Source: an uncultured Muribaculaceae bacterium (GTDB taxonomy: Bacteria; Bacteroidota; Bacteroidia; Bacteroidales; Muribaculaceae). Taken from it: a DNA stretch of 64,000 bases. A program made the position numbers and the translations under genes. This document shows, one piece after another, positions 6,583-15,101 of this stretch. A model generated the notes under the pieces. The model worked only from the letters and a program-made list of their open reading frames with translations, was not told the DNA's origin and did not search any database. The stretch is from contig CAJTSR010000009.1 in the NCBI GenBank assembly GCA_910579035.1, positions 40,770 to 104,769 on the forward strand, in the 5' to 3' direction. Position 1 is the stretch's first letter; each line of letters starts with the position of its first letter.

Positions 6583-9132
6583 TTATTTCAGCTTAGAGTC
6601 ATATACAGTGCCGTCATAGCCTATGCCTTGTGCACTCACTTTCATTTTACGGCATGTGGAATTATTATAAAATTCGATCGAAACCTTTCCGTGCTCGTCG
6701 GTAAGCACATAAGGATTCCAATAGAGAGTGCGCCTGTAATCTTCTTCCTCAGGCATTTTGGAATAGTCCGGATGATAAAATTCAGCCGGAACGGAATATC
6801 CTTCAATCATAGTCCGGCGCGTACCTTTGCCGGGAGGAGCGGGCTTCGCAGGATCTGTTTCGATAAACACCACGCAGCCATACCTTTTATCCACCTGCAG
6901 CGGAGAAAGCCTCACATCGGCATACTTACACTTTGCCTGCAATTCTTCGTTGATATATATCGACTTGATAGATTCAAGGTACAAACTACGGTAATTCACA
7001 GAATCTTCAAGATTTGAAGGTTTATAATCTATCACAAACAGCGGCTTGCCCCCTTTGTACAGTATCTCCTCTTCTCCCGACGCAGAAAATCGCTTGAAGA
7101 AATGCGGATTGATTTTCAACAGCATGCCGAACAAATCCTGCCCTATGTAGTCGCCTTCGTCCGATATTTTGTCGAGTTCGGATTTTGCATCATAGTACGC
7201 CACGGATTTGGCTCGATTTTTGAAAACATCGGCCTCCCGAGAGTGACGTTTCGATTTTACTTCCACTTCTTTAAGCATGATTGCCTTGCTTCCGATTACC
7301 TCGTGAGCTGTAATGGTATCCTCTGATTCTCCGTACTCCTCCAATCTGTCGTCCAACGACCCGGCAGACCCGGACGTGCCTGCAAGCGCTATGTCAAAGC
7401 GCTGCTCCGTATACTCTATTGCCTTTGGTTTGGGCGAGAACAGACGGTCTAAAATAATTCGGTGGTCTTTTTTCTTACCTTTCTCAGATACAGACATCAC
7501 AAGATGCCACCTTCCGTCTACATCGCATCTGAACGAGAATCGGCCGCAGCTGTCGGTCATAAAGCTATCCATAAAAGACCTCCTCAACGAGTCCGACGGC
7601 TCGTTTTCCGTCATCATTGCAGACACCGTGACATCCGGCTTCGGCACACTTTTCACAAAAGAAACCACGCGGCCCGACAGCTCTATTCCCTGCTCGGGCA
7701 GATACCTGATGTCCACCGGCTCTATGCCAGCCATCTGCCTCCACGGATAGCGCCTCCAGCCCTGAACCATCATAAGCAGGTCAAGCCTGTCCGCGCTGTC
7801 CTCTTCCCCAAGAAAATATTGCGACGGATTACTTACATAGCCCTTGATTTCTGACATAAGAAGCAGGTCGGACAGCATATTCGATTTATAATCCACCGCA
7901 TTGTCACCGTCCGATACCGAAACCGAGATGGGGAAAGACCGCGCGGCACTGTCCGCCTTGGTAGCGGTAAGCGTCATCCGCACTTTCTCTCCCGCCAAGT
8001 ACTCAGCCTTGTCCTGAACCACCTCTATCCGGCCATAATCCTTGTTGTCAACAAAGAACATACGGTCTGCGACAACATCTCCATTCATATCGAACACCGT
8101 AGCCAACGACACGCCCGAAGGTGCCTTCTGCCTGCACTCCCTAAGTTCAAGCACAGAATCAAGCAGAACACCGCCATAGGAATAGACCACGCCTCTACAG
8201 CTTAAAGCAACTCCCAACAAAACCTGAGGCGACGCCGGATTCTTCATAAGTCTTATGGTCACCAAATCATCGGAAGAAGTATTGTCAACAGAGAGCGCCA
8301 CTCCGCTTTTTCGTATTTCCGGCATATCAAAATCATATTCCCTGCCATCATATCCAAGTATCACCTTATATCGGGCATCTTCACCGACAGTGATGCCGAA
8401 CACGCCTTTGCCTTCATGCAGGGTGCTGAATTTTGCAACTACGCTGTCCGACTCATCGACAACGCGACCGTCGCATTCCACCGCAAATCCTTTGTTGTCA
8501 CAAACCTCAAACGCCACCCGCACAGGCAAGCCGGCAACTATATTGCCACCCTCGGGATAGAACCGGGCATTCAGCTTTTTGCCCTTGCGCGGGCTCGGAC
8601 GCTCACTGCCATACCGCACAGAGCCATACTGCGCCCTCATCATGCGCCGTTCGGCATACGCCCCTTTCTTCGCGGGTGCGTCGAACACCGGGAACACACG
8701 CGAAAACACCGCGGACTCGCCGAAGTTCAGCATATACTTTGTATATGCCCTTATCTCATAATAGCCTGAGTAAAACGGCAAATGCCCCAAGGAGAAATCA
8801 CCATGGCACTGACCGTCCTCGACCTTTAGCACACGCCTCTGTATGACTTTTCCTCCGGGATTCAAAAGCTCCACGTACAATGTGCGGCTCAACCGGCTTG
8901 CCGTGTTTGTGGCCGCATCCACCAAATAGCATTTAAACCAGATGTTGTCACCTTGGTAATAGCTCGTATTGTCAAAGTGCAGGTATACTTTTTCCTGAGG
9001 AATATTTTCAGAATAATTAATAGCCGCCTGAATGTATTGCCCAAGCACACGGCCCGCGCTATCGGCGGACACCGCCTTTACCATGAACGGACACATGCAA
9101 AGGGCAAGTATCGTATAAAGCCTTTGTTTCAT
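6583..9132 (-). CDS. MG2-domain / TonB-plug-like secreted surface protein
   Basis: The 849-residue protein has a signal peptide (about residues 1-23). Near the N-terminus it has an alpha-2-macroglobulin MG2-like domain containing EKVYLHFDNTSYYQGDNIWF. Further on are beta-sandwich repeats, the family landmark QGWRRYPW, a TonB-plug-like region around residues 650-760, and a final beta domain ending in GYDGTVYDSK. Such proteins are widespread in Bacteroidetes outer membranes; a role in assembly or import is assumed, not shown. A -7 box TATTTTTG lies at 9157-9150, giving a leader of about 10 nt. It is transcribed alone. Confidence 0.8.
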   Translation of the reverse strand: MKQRLYTILALCMCPFMVKAVSADSAGRVLGQYIQAAINYSENIPQEKVYLHFDNTSYYQGDNIWFKCYLVDAATNTASRLSRTLYVELLNPGGKVIQRRVLKVEDGQCHGDFSLGHLPFYSGYYEIRAYTKYMLNFGESAVFSRVFPVFDAPAKKGAYAERRMMRAQYGSVRYGSERPSPRKGKKLNARFYPEGGNIVAGLPVRVAFEVCDNKGFAVECDGRVVDESDSVVAKFSTLHEGKGVFGITVGEDARYKVILGYDGREYDFDMPEIRKSGVALSVDNTSSDDLVTIRLMKNPASPQVLLGVALSCRGVVYSYGGVLLDSVLELRECRQKAPSGVSLATVFDMNGDVVADRMFFVDNKDYGRIEVVQDKAEYLAGEKVRMTLTATKADSAARSFPISVSVSDGDNAVDYKSNMLSDLLLMSEIKGYVSNPSQYFLGEEDSADRLDLLMMVQGWRRYPWRQMAGIEPVDIRYLPEQGIELSGRVVSFVKSVPKPDVTVSAMMTENEPSDSLRRSFMDSFMTDSCGRFSFRCDVDGRWHLVMSVSEKGKKKDHRIILDRLFSPKPKAIEYTEQRFDIALAGTSGSAGSLDDRLEEYGESEDTITAHEVIGSKAIMLKEVEVKSKRHSREADVFKNRAKSVAYYDAKSELDKISDEGDYIGQDLFGMLLKINPHFFKRFSASGEEEILYKGGKPLFVIDYKPSNLEDSVNYRSLYLESIKSIYINEELQAKCKYADVRLSPLQVDKRYGCVVFIETDPAKPAPPGKGTRRTMIEGYSVPAEFYHPDYSKMPEEEDYRRTLYWNPYVLTDEHGKVSIEFYNNSTCRKMKVSAQGIGYDGTVYDSKLK

Positions 9133-9190
9133 AGTTTGTTAGTGTGCAGCAAAAATAGCCAAATTATTCGTACAACAGCACGGCACACAC

Positions 9191-9220
9191 AAAAAAACGC
9201 GGCATATGCCGCGTTTTTTT
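9191..9220. terminator. Palindromic terminator overlapping the MalY stop codon
   Basis: A perfect inverted repeat has the core ACGCGGCATATGCCGCGT flanked by A7 and T7, so it can work on both strands. The first bases of the minus-strand stop codon (9219-9221) lie within the T/A tract, so the malY-like transcript ends almost directly at its stop. Confidence 0.85.
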
Positions 9221-10370
9221 ATAACTTGGACAAACGACCGAGAGCCTCGAACAGTCGGCTGCGCGGGCAGGCGAGATTGATTCTTATAAAATTCTCGCCA
9301 CCCGGGCCGTATATCGTGCCGGGACTTACCATCACCTTGCAGTCGCGCTCAAGCTTTTCGGCAAATTCGGCGCCGTTCATACCCGAAGCCGATATGTCGA
9401 CCCACAGCAGATAAGTGCCCTCGAGAGGCGTAACGCGGTAATCAGGCATAAACTCCTCGAAAAAGCTTGCCGCGAGCCTGTAGTTCACCCACAGATATTC
9501 GCGGAGGCTGTCGAGCCACTGCGCCCCGTGGCGGTATGCGGCAATCGTTGCCTCGATTCCGAAGGGATTCACATCGCACACCTCGTTGATGTTTATGGCG
9601 CGGTCTATGCGGGCGCGCACATCATCGTCGGCAGCGACAATGTTGGCGATCTGCAAGCCCGCTATGTTGAATGCCTTGCTTGGCGACACGCACACTGCCG
9701 CACCACGGAGAAAATCTTCGCCGAGGCTGCCGTAAGGGGTGTAATCGCGGATGCCGTAAGTGAGTTCGCAGTGAATCTCGTCGGCCACCACGAACACTCC
9801 GTGGCCGAGGCATATGCGCCCCACGCGCTCGAGTTCGTCGCGGGTCCACACACGTCCTGACGGATTGTGCGGGTTGCACAACAGCAACACCTTGGCACGC
9901 GGGTCGGAAGCACGCTCTTCGAGGTCGTCGAAGTCGATGCTGTAGCTGCCGTCGTCATCGCGCAGAAGCATATTGGCCGACAGTTCGCAGCCGTTGTTGC
10001 GAATCGATGAGTAAAAGCAGTTGTAGGCCGGAGTCTGCACTATCACCTTGTCGCCCGGCTGCGTCATAGCCTTGATTATGGCTGACACGGCAGGCACAAC
10101 GCCGCTTGTGTATATGACCCACGGAGCCTCGAAGCGCCAGCCGTGCCGGGCCTCGAACCATTCGATGCATGCCTCGTAATAAGCCTGCGGCACCTTGGTA
10201 TAGCCGAACACGCCGTGAGCCACCCTGCGCTCAAGGGCCTCTATTATTGCCGGGGCTGTGCGGAAATCCATATCGGCCACCCACATGGGAATTATGTCGG
10301 GATCCGAAGGCGTGTCCCACTTGTAGGAGTTGGAGCCACGCCGCTGCGGGGCTTCGTCGAACATGCTCAT
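9219..10370 (-). CDS. MalY/PatB-type PLP aminotransferase (cystathionine beta-lyase family)
   Basis: This is a 383-residue fold-type I PLP enzyme. The substrate-binding start NSYKWDTPSDPDIIPMWVADMDF, read as short motifs YKWD and MWVADMDF, is typical of MalY/PatB C-S lyases. The PLP lysine sits in SPSKAFNIAGLQ, and CNPHNPSGR and the C-terminal FIRINLACPR are also present. It most likely cleaves cystathionine or cysteine-type C-S bonds. Its start overlaps the stop of the DUF3737 gene by 4 bp (10367-10370), so it is the second gene of a two-gene operon. Confidence 0.88.
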   Translation of the reverse strand: MSMFDEAPQRRGSNSYKWDTPSDPDIIPMWVADMDFRTAPAIIEALERRVAHGVFGYTKVPQAYYEACIEWFEARHGWRFEAPWVIYTSGVVPAVSAIIKAMTQPGDKVIVQTPAYNCFYSSIRNNGCELSANMLLRDDDGSYSIDFDDLEERASDPRAKVLLLCNPHNPSGRVWTRDELERVGRICLGHGVFVVADEIHCELTYGIRDYTPYGSLGEDFLRGAAVCVSPSKAFNIAGLQIANIVAADDDVRARIDRAININEVCDVNPFGIEATIAAYRHGAQWLDSLREYLWVNYRLAASFFEEFMPDYRVTPLEGTYLLWVDISASGMNGAEFAEKLERDCKVMVSPGTIYGPGGENFIRINLACPRSRLFEALGRLSKL

Positions 10371-11209
10371 AGCTTAGTTATCTTGCAGTCTGCCGGAGGC
10401 AGTATGTTGTCATCAAGTATAATCTCGCCATATCCCTCGGCAGCAATCGAGCCTGAGCGGGGATTCTTCACCGAGGTAATGACGCTCCGCACAGTTGCCG
10501 TAAGCTCGCTGTCCTCAAAGGCGAGGTCGCAGTCGGGAGCCATAGTGCAATCCTCCATCACCAACCCGCGGGCATAGCACAGCGGCTGCGTACCCGAAAT
10601 GCGGCAGCGAACAAGCCTAAGTCCGCGCGAGTGCCAGCCGAGGTATTCACCGTTAAGCTCGGAGTCGTAGACAGTCACATTCTCCGTGTTCCAAAAAGCG
10701 TCTTTGGAGTCGATGCGCGCGTTGCGTATCTCCACATTGCGGCAGTACTGGAAGGAATAATTGCCCTGCTGGCGGTAGCGGTCGATGCGTATGTTCTCGC
10801 TGTGCATGAACAGATAGTCGGCATGCGAAAGCTCGACATCTTCCAAAACCACATTGCGGCAATGCCACAAGGTTTCCTGCGCATCGGGAATGCGCACACG
10901 GCGCAGCTCTATGCCGTCCATCTCGCGAAACATCTTAGGAGCCTCCACCAGAGTGTCGGCCATTTGCAGCCCGCGCGAGTACCACAGCGCCGCACGGGCG
11001 CCGTCGGTAAAACGACAGCGCTCTATCCTGAAGCCGTCGACATACCAGAAAGGATACTTGCCTTCAAAGACACAATCGACCGCCTCGATATCGGCTGCAG
11101 CCTTGAGAGCCGACTCGCCGGCGTGCACAGTCACATTGTCGAGCCTAAGCCCGCGGGCGGCGAAAAGCGGACGCTCGCCGCCGAATTCTTTATCTTTAAT
11201 AATTTCCAT
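10367..11209 (-). CDS. DUF3737 family beta-helix protein
   Basis: The 280-residue protein is made of short repeats of about 20 residues with alternating hydrophobic positions (for example FRIERCRF, VVLEDVEL, VEIRNARI, LRLVRCRI), a right-handed parallel beta-helix pattern. The family is known as DUF3737. There is no signal peptide, so it is probably cytoplasmic. It is co-transcribed with the MalY-type lyase. The promoter at 11257-11287 is strong. Function is unknown. Confidence 0.88.
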   Translation of the reverse strand: MEIIKDKEFGGERPLFAARGLRLDNVTVHAGESALKAAADIEAVDCVFEGKYPFWYVDGFRIERCRFTDGARAALWYSRGLQMADTLVEAPKMFREMDGIELRRVRIPDAQETLWHCRNVVLEDVELSHADYLFMHSENIRIDRYRQQGNYSFQYCRNVEIRNARIDSKDAFWNTENVTVYDSELNGEYLGWHSRGLRLVRCRISGTQPLCYARGLVMEDCTMAPDCDLAFEDSELTATVRSVITSVKNPRSGSIAAEGYGEIILDDNILPPADCKITKL

Positions 11210-11228
11210 TGCACTATGTATGTTGAAA

Positions 11229-11257
11229 GAAGCGGAACCCCGAGTGGATTCCGCTTC
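11229..11257 (-). terminator. Terminator of the ndk-M23 transcript
   Basis: A 9-bp perfect stem (GAAGCGGAA / TTCCGCTTC) with an 11-nt loop is followed by CTTTC on the minus strand. It overlaps the -7 box of the next promoter by one base. Confidence 0.55.
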
Positions 11258-11287
11258 AAATTTACCTAAAAAATACGATGTTGCAAA
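11257..11287 (-). promoter_or_regulatory. Promoter of the DUF3737-MalY operon
   Basis: On the minus strand the -33 box TTTG (11287-11284) and -7 box TAAATTTG (11264-11257) are separated by 19 bp, a near-perfect Bacteroidetes promoter. The start would be near 11250. Confidence 0.75.
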
Positions 11288-11336
11288 GCTGCCTCTACCT
11301 GTTCGGAATTTTTGGTAGGCATATCCTTTTTATTGG

Positions 11337-12317
11337 TTAGCGCAGCTTGATTTTCTGTCCTATCTGGAGCTTGGAAGTAGTCTTAAGACCGTTCAGACGG
11401 CACAGGCGCGCCACCGTGGTGCCGTTGCGCGACGCAATCTTGCTCAGGGAGTCGCCCTTGCGCACACGGTATGTTGACGAGCCGGAACCTGCCGCCGACT
11501 TGCCGCGCACATAAGGCTTGGGCGGGTTGGCTTTCAAGTACTGCTTGGCATACTCGCTGTTTGCGGCGGGCGAGAAATTACGCGCGTTCTGATAGGTATC
11601 CTTCGAGAAGGTGTATGTATCTGTGTGCGTGGTCTGGTTTGCGAAGTCGAATATGGCGCACGGGTTGATGGCATAGCCCATGTAGCGGGTTTCAAAGTGC
11701 AGGTGCGGGCCTGTGGAACGTCCTGTGTTGCCTCCGAGTCCTATGGGGTCGCCGGCCTTCACATACTGGTCCGGCTCCACGAGGAATCCCGAGAGGTGGC
11801 CGTAGACTGTTTCGAGGTCGTTGGTATGGCGCACCACCAGATAATTACCGTATCCACGGCGCTCATAGTTCTTTATGCGCACACGGCCGTCGAATGCCGC
11901 GCGGATAGTGTCGCCCATATTGATTTTAAGGTCGACACCCTTGTGCATGCGGCGGAAACGGCGGCGATAGCCGTAAGGCGAGGTTATATAGCCCGGATGA
12001 GGCATCGAGAAACGGCTTACGTCGATAGTCACATTGCCGGGAATGGTCACATTGCCATAGCAGTTAACGCGCTGGCTGTCCCACCCTTCGGTATAGATGT
12101 CAAATTCGGGCTCTTCCTCTTCTTCAAAGAGCTGTTCGAGGTATTTGCTTGTATTTTCTACAGATATGCCGGCATTTCCCTGATTGGCGAGCAGATTGTC
12201 GTGGCTCATTGCATGGCTTGCCGGAAGACGGTATTCGAGATTATCCTGCGCCGATACGCCTGTGCCGATACACAGGGCCGCGCCGCAGAGTAGTATTTTT
12301 GCTAAGCGAGAGAGCAT
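11337..12317 (-). CDS. M23 family peptidase with LysM domain
   Basis: This is a 326-residue exported peptidase. A signal peptide ending near GVSAQ is followed by a spacer, then an M23 (LytM) domain with HKGVDLKI and HLHFETRYMG supplying the zinc ligands. A C-terminal LysM repeat (YRVRKGDSLSKIASRNG) binds peptidoglycan. It probably trims peptide cross-links in the wall. There are 56 bp to the upstream ndk gene and no TAnnTTTG box between them, so it is likely co-transcribed with ndk. Confidence 0.92.
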   Translation of the reverse strand: MLSRLAKILLCGAALCIGTGVSAQDNLEYRLPASHAMSHDNLLANQGNAGISVENTSKYLEQLFEEEEEPEFDIYTEGWDSQRVNCYGNVTIPGNVTIDVSRFSMPHPGYITSPYGYRRRFRRMHKGVDLKINMGDTIRAAFDGRVRIKNYERRGYGNYLVVRHTNDLETVYGHLSGFLVEPDQYVKAGDPIGLGGNTGRSTGPHLHFETRYMGYAINPCAIFDFANQTTHTDTYTFSKDTYQNARNFSPAANSEYAKQYLKANPPKPYVRGKSAAGSGSSTYRVRKGDSLSKIASRNGTTVARLCRLNGLKTTSKLQIGQKIKLR

Positions 12318-12373
12318 CTATGTGGTTTTTGTTCGGTTGTTCGTTGATTGGTTGCGATTGGTAAAATCCGGAA

Positions 12374-12835
12374 TCAAAGTTCGTCGGGCGCGTATAGCGA
12401 GCCCATTGTCGGGAGAGTGTAATCAAATATTTCCTCAGGCCGGAAGAAACGGTTGATTTCGATAATGGCATTTTCGGGGCTGTCGGAAGCGTGCACGATG
12501 TTTTCCTGCCCGCTCATTCCGAAATCACCTCGGATTGTGCCGGGCTCGGCTTTGCGGCAGTTGGTGGCGCCCACCATGGCGCGGACAACGCTCACAGCAT
12601 CTTTGCCCTTGAGCACCATCACGACCACCGGCGTGGCCATCATGGAATCGAGTATGAGAGGAAAGAACGGACGCTCGACAAGGTGCGCGTAGTGTTCGCG
12701 AAGCAGCGGCTCTGTAAGCTGCATCATCTTCACACCTGCTATCTGCAGTCCTTTGCGCTCAAACCGGTGGATTACGTCGCCGGCAAGACCGCGTGTTATG
12801 GCAGAGGGTTTAAGAATTATAAATGTTTGCTCCAT
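12374..12835 (-). CDS. ndk: Nucleoside diphosphate kinase
   Basis: The 153-residue enzyme transfers the gamma phosphate of NTPs to NDPs through a phosphohistidine. The N-terminal TFIIIKP-type start is TFIILKPSA. The active-site region is NIVHASDSPENA, where the histidine usually preceded by G is reached through V. The conserved GAT is present as MVGATNCRKAEPGTIRGDF. Length and motifs fit the family. It leads the transcript that continues into the M23/LysM gene. Confidence 0.95.
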   Translation of the reverse strand: MEQTFIILKPSAITRGLAGDVIHRFERKGLQIAGVKMMQLTEPLLREHYAHLVERPFFPLILDSMMATPVVVMVLKGKDAVSVVRAMVGATNCRKAEPGTIRGDFGMSGQENIVHASDSPENAIIEINRFFRPEEIFDYTLPTMGSLYAPDEL

Positions 12836-12876
12836 CAGGGCATTAAGGTTCTTTAAATATTAGGCGTATATTTGCT

Positions 12877-12908
12877 CAAAGATAGCGAAAATAGCCCGCA
12901 ATCGAAAA
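12877..12908 (-). promoter_or_regulatory. Promoter of ndk
   Basis: On the minus strand the -7 box TATCTTTG (12884-12877) lies 20 bp downstream of TTTT (12908-12905), a near match to the -33 TTTG. The leader would be about 35 nt. Confidence 0.5.
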
Positions 12909-12952
12909 CCACCCAGCGTTAAAAAGTCACAACCTCACCTGACAGCTTAATC

Positions 12953-12979
12953 ACCTAACCACCTAACTACCTAACCACC
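12953..12979. repeat. Short array of an 8-bp repeat (ACCTAACC)
   Basis: Three units of ACCTAACC or ACCTAACT plus ACC lie just upstream of the ndk promoter. The same unit recurs at 56342-56389 and, on the other strand, at 62837-62908. Confidence 0.8.
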
Positions 12980-13020
12980 AAGCACTTCTCCGAAAACATG
13001 TTTTACAACATATTTTCAAG

Positions 13021-13054
13021 AAAAAGCGCCTCCCGGAATGTTACCGGAAGGCGC
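13021..13054 (-). terminator. Terminator of the galactose operon
   Basis: An 11-bp stem with one mismatch (13026-13036 against 13044-13054) is followed on the minus strand by TTTTTCTT. It lies about 50 bp after the stop of the nucleotidyltransferase gene, the last gene of the operon. Confidence 0.75.
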
Positions 13055-13084
13055 CATCGTTAATTTTTGCAAATCACGCACTTA

Positions 13085-13106
13085 GAGGGTGTTTCATAAT
13101 ACCCTC
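13085..13106. mobile_element. 22-bp remnant of the 335-bp element
   Basis: GAGGGTGTTTCATAATA joined to CCCTC matches the outer end of the two long copies (17927-18262 and 16139-16473) with the whole interior missing. TTA flanks both sides. It abuts the stop codon of the nucleotidyltransferase gene (13107-13109). Confidence 0.6.
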
Positions 13107-14009
13107 TTAGAACAGGGGCGAAGGATATTCGCCGTCGGCGTGCAGCTGGGCGAACTTGGCCACTACCGAGGGGCGGTCGGCGCTGTAAGTAACGCCGAAC
13201 CAGCGCGAGTCGGTATCAAGCACCTTCACCGTTGCCTCGCCGCTGTTGATAAGGGTGTCGATACACAGCGGAATGAAAAACTCGGCCTTGGGGGTGTTGA
13301 TGTCGCGGTCGAGGAACTTGCGGAACTCGCGGTCGCTGTACTCGAAGTAATCGGGAGTGAATCCCCAAAGATTCATCGACACGGGAGTGGTCGGTTCGAG
13401 AGTCTGAACCTGTCCGTTTTCATCGGTGAACACTATCTTGTGGTCTTCGTCGTAGCTTATGGCAGTGCGTTCAACCACCGAGGTAAGCAGGCCCTCCTTG
13501 GTTTCGCACACACCGCGGGCCACGGAGCCGTTTTCGGTCATAGTGTTGCCCACACGGAAGCCAACCATGCAGTAGTCGCCTTTGCCGTCGCGAGGGCGGC
13601 TCAGCTCCTTGGCAATCACCTCGAAGGCGTCACGGCCATAGAAGTCGTCGGCATTGATAACGGCAAACGGCTCCTTGATGGCGTCGCGGCCCATCAGCAC
13701 GGCATGGTTGGTGCCCCAGGGCTTTGTGCGGTCGGCAGGACAGGTATATCCTTCAGGAAGCTTGTCGATGCTCTGGAATACCACTTCCACAGGCACCACG
13801 CCTTCATATTTCGACAATATTTTTTCGCGGAAATCGGCTTCAAAATCCTTGCGGATCACAAACACCACCTTGCCGAATCCGGCACGGATAGCGTCGTATA
13901 CCGAGTAGTCCATAATGGTTTCACCGTTGGGGCCGAGGCCGTCGAGCTGCTTCAGACCGCCGTAACGGCTGCCCATACCTGCGGCAAGAACAAATAATGT
14001 AGGTTTCAT
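13107..14009 (-). CDS. Sugar nucleotidyltransferase of the galactose operon
   Basis: The 300-residue protein has the nucleotidyltransferase signature LAAGMGSRYGGLKQ at residues 8-21, a metal-binding INADDFYG, and the overall plan of NTP:sugar-1-phosphate transferases. It follows galM by 24 bp as the last gene of the gal cluster. No galT is present, so this enzyme could supply UDP-galactose or UDP-glucose from the sugar 1-phosphate by a pyrophosphorylase route. That substrate is inference from context. The alternative is an unrelated UTP- or dTTP-dependent sugar activation. Confidence 0.85.
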   Translation of the reverse strand: MKPTLFVLAAGMGSRYGGLKQLDGLGPNGETIMDYSVYDAIRAGFGKVVFVIRKDFEADFREKILSKYEGVVPVEVVFQSIDKLPEGYTCPADRTKPWGTNHAVLMGRDAIKEPFAVINADDFYGRDAFEVIAKELSRPRDGKGDYCMVGFRVGNTMTENGSVARGVCETKEGLLTSVVERTAISYDEDHKIVFTDENGQVQTLEPTTPVSMNLWGFTPDYFEYSDREFRKFLDRDINTPKAEFFIPLCIDTLINSGEATVKVLDTDSRWFGVTYSADRPSVVAKFAQLHADGEYPSPLF

Positions 14010-14033
14010 TCGTTTATAGTATGGTTTGAGGGA

Positions 14034-15077
14034 TTATTTCACACTGAATTTAAACACGATATGACGCACATAGCGTTCACCCGGGGCGAGGAGCGTGGAG
14101 GGGAACGACGGCGTGTTGGGCGAGTTGGGGAAGCCCTGGCATTCTATGGCTACGCCGTCATAGTCGTCATAGCTTCGTCCTGCCTTGTTGACGGGGCTTC
14201 CTGCCAGCCAGTTGCCTGTATACACCTGCACGCCGGGCTGGTCGGTCGATATTTCGAGAACGCGTCCCGAGCGCTTGTCGCACAGCACTGCGGCGAGCGC
14301 CATCTCACCGGGGCGGTATCCGTCGATTACCCAGCAGTGGTCATAGCCCTTGCCTATGCGCAGAGCCTCGAAATCGGCCTTGATGTCGCGTCCTATCTCC
14401 TTCTCCACGGTGAAATCCATCGGCGTTCCCGCTACGAGGGCAAGCTCGCCGGTGGGAATCTGCACCTCGTCGGTAGGAAGGTAGCGGGAGGCATTGAGCC
14501 GCATGGTGTTCCCGAGAACACTGCCCGAATTATGACCAGCGAGGTTCCAGTAGGTGTGGTTGGTGAGGTTCACCACCGTCTTTTTATCGGTCGTGGCAGA
14601 CAGTTCGAGCTTAAGCTCGTTGTCCTCGGTCCACTCATAGGCAGCGCGTGCCGTGAGCTCGCCGGGGAAACCGGCCTCGCCGTCGGCCGACACATATTCA
14701 AACACCGCCTTGCTGCCCTCGGCCTCCACAAGCCGCCATATACGGTTTGCGAAGCCCTCGGGGCCGCCGTGGTTGCAGTTCGGGCCGTTGTTTATCGGCA
14801 GATGGTATTCGAGTCCGTCTATCTCGAAAATGCCGCGCGCTATGCGGTTGGCGAAGCGTCCGGGCACCTTGCCCGAGCACGGGCCGTCGCCGATATAGTC
14901 GGCCGGATCCGCATAGCCGAGCGCCACATCGTCGAGGTGTCCCTCGCTGTCGGGCACGTTCACGGCCACAACACCGGCGCCCACAGTGGTGAGAACCACC
15001 GACGCGCCCGAGGCATTGCTTATCGTTATCAGCTCTATATCACCCGCAGGCGATTTTGTGCTGTCTTTGCTTATCAT
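14034..15077 (-). CDS. galM: Aldose 1-epimerase (mutarotase)
   Basis: This 347-residue enzyme interconverts alpha and beta anomers of galactose before phosphorylation by GalK. Motifs include NRIARGIFEIDG, NHTYWNLAGH with the catalytic histidine, GYDHCWVID, and the late VAIECQGFPNSPN containing the catalytic glutamate. There is no signal peptide, so it acts in the cytoplasm. It sits 24 bp after galE and 24 bp before the nucleotidyltransferase gene, in one transcript. Confidence 0.95.
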   Translation of the reverse strand: MISKDSTKSPAGDIELITISNASGASVVLTTVGAGVVAVNVPDSEGHLDDVALGYADPADYIGDGPCSGKVPGRFANRIARGIFEIDGLEYHLPINNGPNCNHGGPEGFANRIWRLVEAEGSKAVFEYVSADGEAGFPGELTARAAYEWTEDNELKLELSATTDKKTVVNLTNHTYWNLAGHNSGSVLGNTMRLNASRYLPTDEVQIPTGELALVAGTPMDFTVEKEIGRDIKADFEALRIGKGYDHCWVIDGYRPGEMALAAVLCDKRSGRVLEISTDQPGVQVYTGNWLAGSPVNKAGRSYDDYDGVAIECQGFPNSPNTPSFPSTLLAPGERYVRHIVFKFSVK

Positions 15078-15101
15078 TGTCGTTCGTTTTTTCCAAATAT
15101 A

